DNA of 64,000 nucleotides from an uncultured Clostridia bacterium (GCA_947632615.1 CANRPW010000007.1:47649-111648), one strand, 5' to 3'. Shown: positions 7,106 through 16,570, numbered from the stretch's first letter. Notes: generated from the letters alone by a model not told the origin. Made by a program: numbers and translations.

Positions 7106-8452
7106 ATGAAAAACGACTTGAACAACGGCAGCATATTGAAAACTATATTGAGATTTTCCATTCCATTTTTTATATCATATTTTCTTCAGACGCTTTACGG
7201 CATGGCAGACCTTTTCATTATAGGCAAATACAGCGGAGTAGACAGCACCACCGCCGTATCGGTCGGCAGCCAGATAATGCACATGCTCACCGTTATGATA
7301 GTAGGTCTTTCCATGGGCACTACCGTACTTATAGGGCGCAGCGCAGGGGCTAAGCTAAGGTCGGAAATTTCTCATATTATAGGAAACACCGTCATATTGT
7401 TTACTGCCCTTTCAGCAGTTGCGACCATAGTTTTGCTTGCTTTGGTAAAGCCCATAGTCGCAGTAATGCTGACCCCTGCCGAGGCTGTGTCGGGAACTAT
7501 TCAATATCTGACGATCTGCTTTATAGGCATACCCTTTATTACGGCATACAACATAATTAGCTCAGTTTTCAGGGGCTTAGGCGACTCCAAAAGCCCTATG
7601 TATTTTATTGCCATAGCCTGTGCCGCCAACATTATTCTTGACCTCCTGTTTATAGGGGCTTTTCATATGGGGCCTATTGGCGCAGCTCTTGGCACTGTTC
7701 TTTCTCAGACTCTCAGCGCCGCTATAGCTCTTTTTGTCATATCGAAAAGACAAACGGGCAAGCTCATATCAGCGCAGGAGCTTTCCCCCTCTGCAGCGAC
7801 TATAAAAAGACTTTTACATATAGGCGTTCCCATAGCTTTACAAGACGGCTTTATACAAATTTCATTTCTTGTTATTACGGCTATAGCAAATGCAAGAGGT
7901 CTGCAAGATGCCGCAGCTGTCGGTATTGTAGAAAAAATAATAGGCATGCTCTTTCTTGTGCCTTCGTCAATGCTGTCTTCAGTATCTGCCATTTGCTCTC
8001 ATAACATAGGCGCAAAGCTATATGACAGGTCAAAACAAACGCTGTTTTGCGCCATAGGCATAACAGCAGGCTTTGGACTTATATTGGCAATTTTTATGCA
8101 GTTTGAAGCAAGTGCAGCCGTAAGTCTGTTTGTAAAAAGCAAAGAAACCGGCGTTATTTACGCCGGTTCTCAATATTTAAGAGGCTACGTATGGGATTGT
8201 GTCTTTGCGGGTATTCACTTCTGCTTCAGCGGCTATTTCTGCGCCTGCGGCAGATCTGAAATATCCTTCATACACAATTTTATAGCCATTATAAGTGCAA
8301 GAATACCTCTTGCATGGCTTGCCTCAAGACTTTTTACCTATACGCTTTTGCCTATGGGTCTTGCTACGACCACAGGCTCATTCGTATCGGTAGTTATTTG
8401 CATAATAATTTATATTATACTAAATAAACAAAATAAACTGATCAAAGCTTAA
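7106..8452 (+). CDS. MATE-family efflux transporter
   Basis: A 448-residue inner-membrane protein with about twelve hydrophobic segments, of the Na+ or H+-coupled multidrug and toxic-compound extrusion family. It begins MKNDLNNGSILKTILRFSIP, the usual short cytoplasmic start of Clostridial MATE proteins, and includes the FRGLGDSKSPMY loop after TM5. The ATG follows GAAAGGA, directly after palindrome cluster 1. Its stop abuts the convergent stop of the trpB-like gene. Substrate cannot be inferred. Confidence 0.85.
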   Translation: MKNDLNNGSILKTILRFSIPFFISYFLQTLYGMADLFIIGKYSGVDSTTAVSVGSQIMHMLTVMIVGLSMGTTVLIGRSAGAKLRSEISHIIGNTVILFTALSAVATIVLLALVKPIVAVMLTPAEAVSGTIQYLTICFIGIPFITAYNIISSVFRGLGDSKSPMYFIAIACAANIILDLLFIGAFHMGPIGAALGTVLSQTLSAAIALFVISKRQTGKLISAQELSPSAATIKRLLHIGVPIALQDGFIQISFLVITAIANARGLQDAAAVGIVEKIIGMLFLVPSSMLSSVSAICSHNIGAKLYDRSKQTLFCAIGITAGFGLILAIFMQFEASAAVSLFVKSKETGVIYAGSQYLRGYVWDCVFAGIHFCFSGYFCACGRSEISFIHNFIAIISARIPLAWLASRLFTYTLLPMGLATTTGSFVSVVICIIIYIILNKQNKLIKA

Positions 8453-9820
8453 TTACTCCGACTTGGGGAGCTTTGCCAAAGATTGGCTTATTTCTTCATC
8501 TGTAGGTATATGATCGCTCATTTTGCCGTCATGGAAGCTTTCATAAGCCACCATATCGAAATAACCTGTTCCCGTAAGACCGAATACAATAGTCTTTTCT
8601 TCTCCTGCTTCTTTACACTTAAGAGCTTCATCAATGGCGCCCTTAATAGCGTGGCTGCTTTCGGGAGCGGGAAGTATGCCTTCTGTGCGGGCAAATAATT
8701 CAGCCGCTTCAAATACATCTGTCTGCTTATAAGATGTTGCTTCCATATATCCATCATGATAAAGCTGTGAAAGAATTGTGCTCATGCCGTGAAATCTGAG
8801 TCCGCCGGCGTGGTTAGGCGCAGGAATAAAGCCGCTGCCAAGTGTGTACATCTTCGCAAGAGGACATATCATACCCGTATCGCAAAAATCGTATGCAAAC
8901 TTGCCCCTTGTAAAGCTTGGGCATGAAGAAGGCTCTACAGCGATTATTTTATAATCATTTTCTCCTCTGAGCTTTTCTCCCATAAAAGGAGCTATAAGAC
9001 CGCCAAGGTTAGAGCCGCCGCCTGCGCAGCCAACTATAATGTCAGCCTTTTCTCCTATTTTATCAAGGGCTGCCTTTGTTTCAAGACCTATTACAGACTG
9101 ATGCAGAAGCACCTGATTTAAAACGCTTCCCAATACATATCTGTAGCCCTCGCTTGTTGTAGCCACTTCAACAGCTTCGGATATAGCACAGCCAAGGCTT
9201 CCCGTTGTGCCGGGATGCTCTGCAAGTATTCTCTTGCCTACCTCGGTTTCCATTGAGGGCGAAGGTGTTACTGATGCGCCATAGGTGCGCATTACCTCAC
9301 GACGGAAGGGCTTTTGCTCGTATGATACCTTTACCATATATACCTTGCAGTCAAGGTCGAAATATGCACATGCCATAGAAAGAGCCGTACCCCACTGACC
9401 TGCTCCGGTCTCTGTAGTTACGCCCTTAAGCCCCTGCTTCTTTGCATAATAAGCCTGAGCTATTGCAGAATTTAATTTGTGGCTGCCGCTGGTGTTGTTT
9501 CCTTCAAACTTATAATAAATTTTTGCAGGTGTGCCTAACTTTTTCTCAAGTCTGTAGGCTCTCATAAGAGGTGACGGACGGTACATCTTATAAAATTCGA
9601 CTATTTCATCGGGTATTTTGAAAAATGCTGTGTCGTTGTCAAGCTCCTGAGCTATAAGCTCCTTGCAAAATACGCCTTCAAGCTCTTCTGCCTTCATAGG
9701 CTGAAGTGTGCCCGGGTTTAAAAGCGGAGCGGGCTTATTTTTCATATCCGCACGTACATTATACCAGCTTCTCGGTATTTCCTTTTCATCAAGATAAATT
9801 TTGTAGGGAATTTTTGCCAT
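8453..9820 (-). CDS. trpB: Tryptophan synthase beta-chain-like protein (TrpB2 type)
   Basis: A PLP enzyme that joins indole and serine to make tryptophan. The 455 residues, the long N-terminal segment and the GNNTSGSHKLNSA motif (K115 binds PLP) place it in the TrpB2 subfamily, which usually works without TrpA. The phosphate loop GCAGGGSNLGG is intact. The start is the ATG at 9820 after AAAGGAG; the frame stays open 29 codons further, but that part lies in the leader. There is no trpA or other trp gene here. A T-box with a UGG specifier controls it, so tryptophan shortage is the likely signal and indole salvage the likely use. Confidence 0.85.
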   Translation of the reverse strand: MAKIPYKIYLDEKEIPRSWYNVRADMKNKPAPLLNPGTLQPMKAEELEGVFCKELIAQELDNDTAFFKIPDEIVEFYKMYRPSPLMRAYRLEKKLGTPAKIYYKFEGNNTSGSHKLNSAIAQAYYAKKQGLKGVTTETGAGQWGTALSMACAYFDLDCKVYMVKVSYEQKPFRREVMRTYGASVTPSPSMETEVGKRILAEHPGTTGSLGCAISEAVEVATTSEGYRYVLGSVLNQVLLHQSVIGLETKAALDKIGEKADIIVGCAGGGSNLGGLIAPFMGEKLRGENDYKIIAVEPSSCPSFTRGKFAYDFCDTGMICPLAKMYTLGSGFIPAPNHAGGLRFHGMSTILSQLYHDGYMEATSYKQTDVFEAAELFARTEGILPAPESSHAIKGAIDEALKCKEAGEEKTIVFGLTGTGYFDMVAYESFHDGKMSDHIPTDEEISQSLAKLPKSE

Positions 9821-9890
9821 TTTAATTTCTCCTTTCTTATTTTTATGACCATATAGGTCTTCCCACAGCTTTATTTTATAAAGGCCAAAC

Positions 9891-10147
9891 AAAAAAGCCC
9901 CTGACAAGTATATAAATACTTATCAAGGGCGAAAATTCATTTCGCGGTGCCACCTTGTTTCAAGCCTTTGAAAGCTCCTCTGCGGAATACCTACATATCC
10001 CCGACTATTTACGATAGTCACACGTCAGCGCATTTAACGCCGCCCTCAGCAGTCCATATTATTCGTACTGCACTGCGGAATTCACACCGTCATCCGCTCT
10101 CTTAAAATGCCAATTACGATTTTTTTCTGCCTCATAGGTTTGTCTAT
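9891..10147 (-). promoter_or_regulatory. T-box riboswitch, predicted tryptophan-specific
   Basis: The minus strand carries the T-box core AAGGTGGCACCGCG (9943-9956), followed by a terminator hairpin at 9898-9930 ending in six T (9891-9896). Stem I begins with AGAGAGCGG and has a GGTGTGA distal loop. On its 3' side UGG followed by A (10054-10056) is the best specifier candidate, matching Trp and the trpB2 gene downstream. Uncharged tRNA-Trp should stabilise the antiterminator and switch the gene on. Confidence 0.88.
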
Positions 10148-10153
10148 GAGATT

Positions 10154-10182
10154 ATAATAGCACAACCCTCTCGCTCTGTCAA
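10154..10182 (-). promoter_or_regulatory. Promoter of the trpB T-box transcript
   Basis: Minus-strand TTGACA (10177-10182), 17 bp, TATTAT (10154-10159), placing the start just before T-box stem I. Confidence 0.75.
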
Positions 10183-10271
10183 GCATTAAGAGCGGTATTT
10201 ATTAAATTTTAATTTAAAAAAGGCTTAGGGGAATTTATTTTATAATTTTATCAAAAAATAGAAATTAGGGC

Positions 10272-10300
10272 TTGCATTATGTTTTTAAATATGATAAAAT
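10272..10300 (+). promoter_or_regulatory. Promoter of the ACT protein-hom-lysC operon
   Basis: TTGCAT at 10272-10277, 17 bp, TAAAAT at 10295-10300, about 40 bases before the first start codon. Confidence 0.55.
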
Positions 10301-10340
10301 CTCTCTGTTGAAAACAATTGTATATCACAGGTGAACAATT

Positions 10341-10778
10341 ATGGAAGACAACTCCAAATATTTAATTGTTGATAAAAGCGTTCTTCCCGATGTGTTTTTA
10401 AAGGTAATGAAGGCAAAAATGCTAATTGCTTCTGAGGGCATTTCCGTTTCGGAGGCAGTTCTTACAGCAGGCATAAGCCGCTCTGCCTTTTATAAATATA
10501 GGGATAATATCTTCCCCCTCTCAGATAACACTAAGGGCAAGACCGTAATTATAGCCATGAACCTTTCTCATGTGCAGGGGCTTTTATCAACCGTTCTGAA
10601 TACCATAGCGGAATTCGGGGCAAACATACTCACTATAAATCAGACCATACCTATAAACGGTCTGGCAAATATCACCATAAGCTTAGAAACGTCCGAGTCA
10701 TGTGACATTGATGTTCTTATAAAAAATCTCAAGTCGGAAAGCGGCGTTTTGGGCGCAAAAGTAATCGCAAGGGAGTGA
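10341..10778 (+). CDS. ACT domain-containing protein (UPF0735/PheB-like)
   Basis: 145 residues. The N-terminal third contains a helix-turn-helix-like segment (SVSEAVLTAGISRSAFYKY). The C-terminal part from about residue 70 is an ACT fold, which usually binds an amino acid. This is the UPF0735/PheB-like family commonly found just upstream of homoserine dehydrogenase in Firmicutes, as here (9-base gap). A role in sensing an aspartate-family amino acid is inferred from context only. ATG with a weak GGTGAAC binding site. Confidence 0.8.
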   Translation: MEDNSKYLIVDKSVLPDVFLKVMKAKMLIASEGISVSEAVLTAGISRSAFYKYRDNIFPLSDNTKGKTVIIAMNLSHVQGLLSTVLNTIAEFGANILTINQTIPINGLANITISLETSESCDIDVLIKNLKSESGVLGAKVIARE

Positions 10779-10787
10779 AACACAGCT

Positions 10788-12026
10788 ATGGCAAAAATAG
10801 CAGTTTTAGGATATGGCACCGTAGGCTCAGGTGTATATCAGGTAATAAAGACAAACAGCGGCATAGTAGAAAAAAATGCCGATGAAAAAATCGAAATAAA
10901 ATATGTTCTCGACTTAAGAGACTTCCCGGGAGACCCTGTTGAGGATGTTCTTACACATAATTTTGAGGATATCATAAACGATGACGAGGTTTCGGTTGTT
11001 GTTGAGGTAATGGGCGGACTTAAGCCTGCCTACGAATTTACAAGAAGATGTCTTGAAAGCGGCAAAAGCGTATGCACCTCAAACAAAGAGCTTGTAGCCG
11101 AGCACGGCGCAGAACTTATAAAGGTAGCGGAAGAACACGGTGTGACCTATCTCTTTGAAGCAAGCGTAGGCGGAGGCATACCTATTATAAGAACTCTCAT
11201 AAGCTCTATAACCTCTGAAAAAATACTTGAAATAAAGGGTATTTTAAACGGAACCACCAACTATATGCTCACAAAGATGTCAAAAGAGAGCCTTGAATAT
11301 GAGGACGTGCTTAAGGAAGCTCAGGAAAAGGGCTATGCAGAGCGCAATCCGGCAGCTGACGTTGAAGGACACGATGCCTGCAGAAAGATATCCATACTTA
11401 TGTCACTTGCTCTTGAAGGTCAGGTAGACTACAAGGACGTGCATACAGAGGGTATAACCGAAATAACCAAGACTGATATGGAATATGCCGCAGCTCTTGG
11501 CTGCGAGATAAAGCTCTTAGGCGTAGGCAAAAACTCAGATGAGGGCAGCTATGTTATGGTAGCGCCCTTCCTTGTAAGCTCTGCCAGCCCGCTCTTCAGC
11601 GTAAGAGATGTATTCAACGGCATTTGCATAACCGGCAACATGTTAGGCGAAGTAATGTTCTACGGAAGAGGCGCAGGCAAAGAAGCTACCGCAGCCGCTG
11701 TTGTTTCCGACGTTATAGATGCAGTAAGGAACAAGATCAACCCCAAGCGCATAAAATGGGACTGTGAGAAGGTAGACCTTCTGCCCTTTGGAAGAATCCC
11801 CGAAAGCAAGCTTGTAAGAGTAGAAAGCCTTGATATAGAAGCAGGTAAAAAGGCTGTAGAGTCGGTATTCGGCAAGGTAGAATTTATACAGCTTGATAAC
11901 CATGACGACGAATTTGCCTTTATTTCACCTAAGCAGAGCGAATCGGAGCTTGATGAAAAGCTCAGCGCACTTCTTAATAAAGACAATGTAGAAAACATAC
12001 TTGGAACTATTAGAACAGAGGAGTAA
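10788..12026 (+). CDS. hom: Homoserine dehydrogenase
   Basis: Reduces aspartate semialdehyde to homoserine, feeding threonine and methionine synthesis. The 412-residue protein has an N-terminal nucleotide-binding loop GYGTVGSGVYQV, the GGLKPA and SNKELVAEHG segments, the catalytic region GILNGTTNYMLTKM with the following YAERNPAADVEGHDACRK block, and a C-terminal ACT-type domain for threonine feedback. It lies between the ACT protein and lysC with gaps under 10 bases, so the three are an operon for the aspartate pathway. Confidence 0.95.
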   Translation: MAKIAVLGYGTVGSGVYQVIKTNSGIVEKNADEKIEIKYVLDLRDFPGDPVEDVLTHNFEDIINDDEVSVVVEVMGGLKPAYEFTRRCLESGKSVCTSNKELVAEHGAELIKVAEEHGVTYLFEASVGGGIPIIRTLISSITSEKILEIKGILNGTTNYMLTKMSKESLEYEDVLKEAQEKGYAERNPAADVEGHDACRKISILMSLALEGQVDYKDVHTEGITEITKTDMEYAAALGCEIKLLGVGKNSDEGSYVMVAPFLVSSASPLFSVRDVFNGICITGNMLGEVMFYGRGAGKEATAAAVVSDVIDAVRNKINPKRIKWDCEKVDLLPFGRIPESKLVRVESLDIEAGKKAVESVFGKVEFIQLDNHDDEFAFISPKQSESELDEKLSALLNKDNVENILGTIRTEE

Positions 12027-12031
12027 TAAAT

Positions 12032-13252
12032 ATGTTGATAGTAATGAAATTCGGCGGCTCATCTGTAGCAGATGCCGCAAGAATCCAGAATGTTGCAAGA
12101 AGGATAAAGAGGTCCTACGATGCAGGAAACAAGGTTGCCGTTATACTTTCGGCTCAGGGTGACACAACAGACGACCTTATTGAAAAGGCTCACGAAATAA
12201 ACCCAAGACCCTCAAAGCGTGAAATGGATATGCTTTTGGCAACGGGCGAACAGCAGTCTGTAGCTCTTATGTGTATGGCTCTTGAAGGCATGAAAGTCCC
12301 CTGCATTTCACTTAATGCAAATCAGTGCCGCATTTATGCCACAAGCAATTATTCAAACGCAAGAATTAAGGACATAAACTGCGAGAGAATAAGAAACGAG
12401 CTTGATGCAGGAAAGGTTGTCGTAATAACGGGCTTCCAGGGTATCAACCGCAAGGGCGATGTTGTTACGCTTGGCAGAGGCGGCTCTGATACTTCGGCGG
12501 TTGCTGTTGCTGCAAAGCTTAATGCAGACTTATGCGAGATATATACAGACGTTGACGGCGTTTACACAGCCGACCCAAGACACGTTAAGACAGCTAAAAA
12601 GCTCAGTGAGATATCGTTTGATGAAATGCTGGAATTTGCATCCTTAGGAGCGCAGGTTCTTCACAACCGCTCTGTAGAGCTTGCAAAGAAATACGGTGTA
12701 AAGTTAGTGGTAAGATCCAGCCTTTCAGAAGCAGAGGGAACAATTGTTAAGGAGGAAGCAAAAGTGGAAAGTATGTTAATAAGCGGCGTTGCCGTAGATA
12801 AAAATGTAGCAAGAATTTCAATAATAGGCGTTGAGGACAAACCGGGTACAGCGTACAAGCTGTTTGCTGCCCTTGCTCGCAAGAATATAAGCGTTGACAT
12901 TATACTTCAGTCTATCGGCAGAAACGGCAGCAAGGATATCTCCTTCACCGTAGCAAGAAGCGACCTGCAGGAAGCTCTTTCAGCCATTGAAAATATAAAG
13001 GATGTTATAAAATTTGATAAGCTTGACCATAAGGAAAATGTAGCTAAGGTATCTATAGTAGGTGCAGGTATGGCTACAAATGCAGGCGTTGCATCTTTAT
13101 TCTTTGAAGCTGTATATAATGCAGGTGTAAATGTAAATATGATATCTACTTCAGAGATAAAAATATCTATTCTTGTAGACGAGAAAGATGCTGATTTTGC
13201 AGCAAACAAGATCCACGACGCATTTATACACCAATCATCTTCACTTCACTGA
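12032..13252 (+). CDS. lysC: Aspartate kinase
   Basis: Phosphorylates aspartate, the first step toward lysine, threonine and methionine. 406 residues begin with the signature MKFGGSSVAD. The kinase domain includes GRGGSDTSAVAVAA and YTDVDGVYTADPR. Two C-terminal ACT domains, from about residue 260 and 340, provide feedback control. The length fits the usual monofunctional alpha form. Spacing of 5 bases after hom indicates cotranscription. Downstream are palindrome clusters 2 and 3 and a convergent aminotransferase gene. Confidence 0.95.
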   Translation: MLIVMKFGGSSVADAARIQNVARRIKRSYDAGNKVAVILSAQGDTTDDLIEKAHEINPRPSKREMDMLLATGEQQSVALMCMALEGMKVPCISLNANQCRIYATSNYSNARIKDINCERIRNELDAGKVVVITGFQGINRKGDVVTLGRGGSDTSAVAVAAKLNADLCEIYTDVDGVYTADPRHVKTAKKLSEISFDEMLEFASLGAQVLHNRSVELAKKYGVKLVVRSSLSEAEGTIVKEEAKVESMLISGVAVDKNVARISIIGVEDKPGTAYKLFAALARKNISVDIILQSIGRNGSKDISFTVARSDLQEALSAIENIKDVIKFDKLDHKENVAKVSIVGAGMATNAGVASLFFEAVYNAGVNVNMISTSEIKISILVDEKDADFAANKIHDAFIHQSSSLH

Positions 13253-13279
13253 TAATCGGTCACCTAAAGCACCGAAGGT

Positions 13280-13404
13280 GCACCCTCATATCCGACGATC
13301 GCAGATCGTCGGATATGAGGGTGCCGCGGGGCGAGGGGAGTCGCAACGAAAAAAGCAAGCCCTGCGGGCTTGCTTTTTTCGTTGCGAATCCCCTCGCCCC
13401 GCGG
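13280..13404. repeat. Palindrome cluster 2
   Basis: Two hairpins: 13280-13324 (21-bp arms, loop GCA) and 13324-13404 (39-bp arms with one mismatch, loop TGC). Flanked on the left by ACCGAAGGTG and on the right by CCCTCTGCCGG, flanks also seen at cluster 3. Lies between convergent lysC and the aminotransferase gene. Confidence 0.9.
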
Positions 13405-13505
13405 CACCCTCTGCCGGATGGGTAAAACGGAAAATTTTGTAAAAATTTTGTAAAAATTTCTACCTTTTTCTCTGATAACCGGGAAACCACCCAAAGTACC
13501 GGTGT

Positions 13506-13636
13506 GCCCCCTCATTTCCAACGATCGCAGATCGTTGGAAATGAGGGGGCCGCAGGGGGATGTGGGAAGCCGAAACGGGAAAAGCGAGCCCTACGGGCTC
13601 GCTTTTCCCGTTTCGGCTTCCCACATCCCCCTGCGG
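13506..13636. repeat. Palindrome cluster 3, diverged relative of cluster 2
   Basis: Hairpins at 13506-13550 (21-bp arms, loop GCA) and 13550-13636 (42-bp arms, loop TAC). The first hairpin aligns with that of cluster 2 but differs at several arm positions. Every difference is matched on the other arm (for example TATCCGACGATC/GATCGTCGGATA versus TTTCCAACGATC/GATCGTTGGAAA). Confidence 0.9.
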
Positions 13637-13680
13637 CTCCCTCTGCCGGGTCGGTAGACCGGAAAAATTGTGAAATTTTT

Positions 13681-14877
13681 TTAAAAATTTTGTTTAATGA
13701 ATTTCTCTATGCGGTTAAGCCCCAATATAACGCTTTCCATTGAAGGAGCAAAGGAAAGACGTATAAAATCCGGCTCGCCGAATACATCTCCGGCTACTGT
13801 TGCCACATTATATTTATTCAGCAGTATTTTGGAAACATCTCTGCCGCTGTTTATAGAAGTACCGTCAACTGTGCTGCCAAAAAGCCCTGCCACATTTACG
13901 AATATGTAAAGACCGCCTAAAGGTCTTGCGCTTCTCAGATAAGGAAGGTCGGATATTCTTTGTGACATATAGTCACGTCTGCGCTTAAGCTCGTTGAGCA
14001 TTTGTGTTATAAAGCCATCTCCGCCTTCAAGAGCAGCCAGCGCCGCATATTGAGATGCTACATTGGCATTAGTACATGAATGGCTCTGTATGTTTGACAT
14101 AGCCTTTGCCGTTTCTTTATTTGAAATGGAATAGCCTATGCGCCAAGGTGTCATGGAGTAGGTTTTGGAAAAGCTGTTTATAATGATAGTCCTTTCTCTT
14201 ATCTTTTCGTTAAGAGAGGCTATGCTTGTAAACTTAACCTTTCCCGAATATATCATTTTGTCATATACCTCATCGGATATTACAAAGAGGTCGTTTTTTT
14301 CTGCAAAATCTGCTATTACCCTGAGCTCCTCGGGTGTATAGAGCGCGCCTGTGGGGTTGTTGGGACTGTTTACTATTATTGCCCTTGTCCTGTCCGTCAA
14401 GGCGTTTTCAAGCTCGGAGGCTGTCATTTTATAGCCGTGCTCCTGCTTGGTATGTATTATAACAGGGTTTCCCCCTGCAAGCCTTACAAGCTCCACATAG
14501 CTCTGCCAATATGGGGCGGAGATGACGACCTCATCCCCCTGACCCACTATTGAAAAAACTGCATTAAAGACCGCCTGCTTACCGCCATTTGTGATAACTA
14601 CATTTTCGGGCTTACACTCAAAGCCCCTGTCGGCAAGTGTCTTTTCACATATTGCCCTGCGAAGCTCTATATTACCCTCAGAGCTTGTATATCTGGGCAG
14701 TCCTTCTTCAATAGCCTTTACAGTGGCTTCCTTTATATAAGAGGGCGTTTCAAAATCCACCTCTCCCGTGCCTAAATTTACAACGTCAAAGCCGTTGATA
14801 TTCATTTTTTCGGTTTCTGCCGAAGCGTTAAGCTCTGCGGAGGTTTTCACCTGCGTTGCTCTTTCGGATAGTATCAT
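13681..14877 (-). CDS. Class I/II PLP aminotransferase (aspartate aminotransferase-like)
   Basis: Transfers amino groups between amino acids and 2-oxo acids. 398 residues from the ATG at 14877, which follows GGGGAGGGTG; an upstream in-frame start lacks a site. Fold-type I features are visible: GTGEVDFETP near the N-terminus, NSPNNPTGALYTPEEL, DEVYDKMIYSG and the PLP lysine in NSFSKTYSMTPWRIGY. It resembles AspC/PatA-like enzymes. The his operon in this window lacks hisC, and this enzyme or another could supply that step, but that is a guess. It follows the obg-yhbY genes on the same strand by about 100 bases. Confidence 0.85.
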   Translation of the reverse strand: MILSERATQVKTSAELNASAETEKMNINGFDVVNLGTGEVDFETPSYIKEATVKAIEEGLPRYTSSEGNIELRRAICEKTLADRGFECKPENVVITNGGKQAVFNAVFSIVGQGDEVVISAPYWQSYVELVRLAGGNPVIIHTKQEHGYKMTASELENALTDRTRAIIVNSPNNPTGALYTPEELRVIADFAEKNDLFVISDEVYDKMIYSGKVKFTSIASLNEKIRERTIIINSFSKTYSMTPWRIGYSISNKETAKAMSNIQSHSCTNANVASQYAALAALEGGDGFITQMLNELKRRRDYMSQRISDLPYLRSARPLGGLYIFVNVAGLFGSTVDGTSINSGRDVSKILLNKYNVATVAGDVFGEPDFIRLSFAPSMESVILGLNRIEKFIKQNF

Positions 14878-14980
14878 ATAACACCCTCCCCCTATATAAA
14901 CCTGCAATGGCATAATTTTTTCATTCTGTTTATATTTTATAACAAGGCATTATTCTTTTCAAGTGAAAATTTTGGTATTG

Positions 14981-15274
14981 TCACGCTTTTGGAAGCTCAT
15001 ACAGCTTTTTGTCGGAAGGCTTGTAAAGCACAAACTTTCGACCTATTGTCTGCACAAGCTGAGAGCGTGTTCTTTCGGCAATTACCTCTGCTATATCTCT
15101 GACATCATCAAAGCAATTCTCTAAAACAGTGCCCTTTATAAGCTCTCTTGCGGCAAGAGCCTCGGCTGCCGACTTTACTACCTCAGGGCTTGCTCCGCCC
15201 TTACCAACCTGCACAACAGGTGTGAGCTTGGCAGCTTCACTTTTAAGATATGCCCTTTGTTTGCTTGTAAGCAT
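14981..15274 (-). CDS. yhbY: YhbY-family CRM-domain RNA-binding protein
   Basis: 97 residues forming one CRM domain, linked to maturation of the large ribosomal subunit. It begins MLTSKQRAYLKSEAAKLTPV followed by the GKGG loop (QVGKGGASPEVV), both diagnostic. A strong AAGGAGGAAG site precedes the ATG. It is 16 bases downstream of obg, the usual arrangement in Firmicutes. Confidence 0.92.
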   Translation of the reverse strand: MLTSKQRAYLKSEAAKLTPVVQVGKGGASPEVVKSAAEALAARELIKGTVLENCFDDVRDIAEVIAERTRSQLVQTIGRKFVLYKPSDKKLYELPKA

Positions 15275-15289
15275 ATTCTTCCTCCTTAA

Positions 15290-16570
15290 TCAGTCAAAAA
15301 ATTCAAATTCAAGGTCGTAAATAGCAACGGTATCTCCGTCCTTTACGCCCTTTTCTTTAAGAGCCTCAATAATGCCCTTTTCTCTTAAATAGTTTTGGAA
15401 GAAGGCAAAGCCCTTTTCGGTGTCTATGTTGGTATAGCCTATCATTCTTTCAACACCTGCACCTTCAACAAGGAAATATCCCGGCTCTACCTCGGTTATG
15501 GTAAATTTAGCCTTATCCTCGGGTATCTCGTCTATAAACTCGTCATATTCCTCTTCAAAAATGACGTCCTCGGGATAGTTTTCAAGTATGGAAGCCGCTT
15601 CCTTAAGAAGCTCATCAATGCCCGTATTGGTGATAGCCGAAAGAGGAAATACCTTCATGCCCTTGCTTTCGTAGGCATCCTTTATTCTTTGAAGATTGTC
15701 CTTGCCTGTTTCTATATCCATTTTGTTGGCGGCGATTATCATAGGTCTGTCAAGAAGCTCCTTATTATATTTGTAAAGCTCCTCATTTATAAGCCTTATG
15801 CTCTCCACAGGGTCGTTGCCCTCTATGCCCGCTGCATCAACAACGTGAATAAACGCCTTTGTTCTTTCAATGTGTCTTAAAAAGTCAAAGCCAAGCCCCG
15901 CGCCCTCACTTGCGCCCTCAATAAGCCCGGGGATATCCGCAAGCACAAAGTCTTTGCCATATTTTCCCCTTACTACGCCTAAATTGGGACTGAGAGTTGT
16001 GAAATGATATTCGGCAATTTTGGGGTTTGCATTTGTAGCCATTTTTAAAATGGTGGACTTGCCTGCACTGGGAAGCCCTATAAGCCCTACATCGGCTATG
16101 AGCTTAAGCTCCAATATAATGTCATATTCCTTTGAGGGCTTGCCCGGCTCGCTATATCTGGGAGCTTGCCTTGTGGCTGTGGCAAAGTGACGGTTTCCTC
16201 TGCCGCCTCTGCCGCCCTTTATGAGTATTTTTCTTTCGTCAGCCTTTGTAAGGTCCGCCATTACCTTGTTTGTGACGGCTTCTCTGATGATAGTCCCCGG
16301 GGGCACTTTTATGACGATGTCGGCTCCGTCGCCGCCTGAGCAGTTTCTCTTGCCGCCGTCCTTGCCGTTTTCAGCGCCGAAAACCTTTTTATAGCGGAAG
16401 TCCATAAGAGTAGTCATGCTTGTATCTACCACAAACACAACATCTCCGCCCTTGCCGCCGTCGCCGCCGTCGGGTCCGCCGTGGGTTATATATTTTGCAC
16501 GATAAAAAGAAACGCAGCCGTTTCCGCCTTTTCCGCCCTTTACGTGAATTTTAACTCTGTCAATAAACAT
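15290..16570 (-). CDS. obgE: GTPase Obg/CgtA
   Basis: A ribosome-associated GTPase needed for 50S maturation and stress control. 426 residues from the ATG at 16570 (AGAGGTGG site; seven extra upstream codons rejected). The glycine-rich Obg domain fills residues 1-157 (VKGGKGGNGCVSFYRAKY). The GTP-binding G1 motif GLPSAGKST follows, then NKMD. A C-terminal OCT domain is present. It sits between rpmA and yhbY in the standard rplU-prp-rpmA-obg order, but a terminator hairpin at 16605-16638 separates it from rpmA. Confidence 0.95.
   Translation of the reverse strand: MFIDRVKIHVKGGKGGNGCVSFYRAKYITHGGPDGGDGGKGGDVVFVVDTSMTTLMDFRYKKVFGAENGKDGGKRNCSGGDGADIVIKVPPGTIIREAVTNKVMADLTKADERKILIKGGRGGRGNRHFATATRQAPRYSEPGKPSKEYDIILELKLIADVGLIGLPSAGKSTILKMATNANPKIAEYHFTTLSPNLGVVRGKYGKDFVLADIPGLIEGASEGAGLGFDFLRHIERTKAFIHVVDAAGIEGNDPVESIRLINEELYKYNKELLDRPMIIAANKMDIETGKDNLQRIKDAYESKGMKVFPLSAITNTGIDELLKEAASILENYPEDVIFEEEYDEFIDEIPEDKAKFTITEVEPGYFLVEGAGVERMIGYTNIDTEKGFAFFQNYLREKGIIEALKEKGVKDGDTVAIYDLEFEFFD

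Noticed and set aside
9821..9907. Upstream 29-codon extension of trpB
   Set aside because: It runs into the T-box terminator; the ATG at 9820 has a strong ribosome-binding site.
13260..13660. Palindromes as ordinary intrinsic terminators only
   Set aside because: Stems are far longer than needed, most lack a T run, and related elements occur in divergent and intra-operon gaps.
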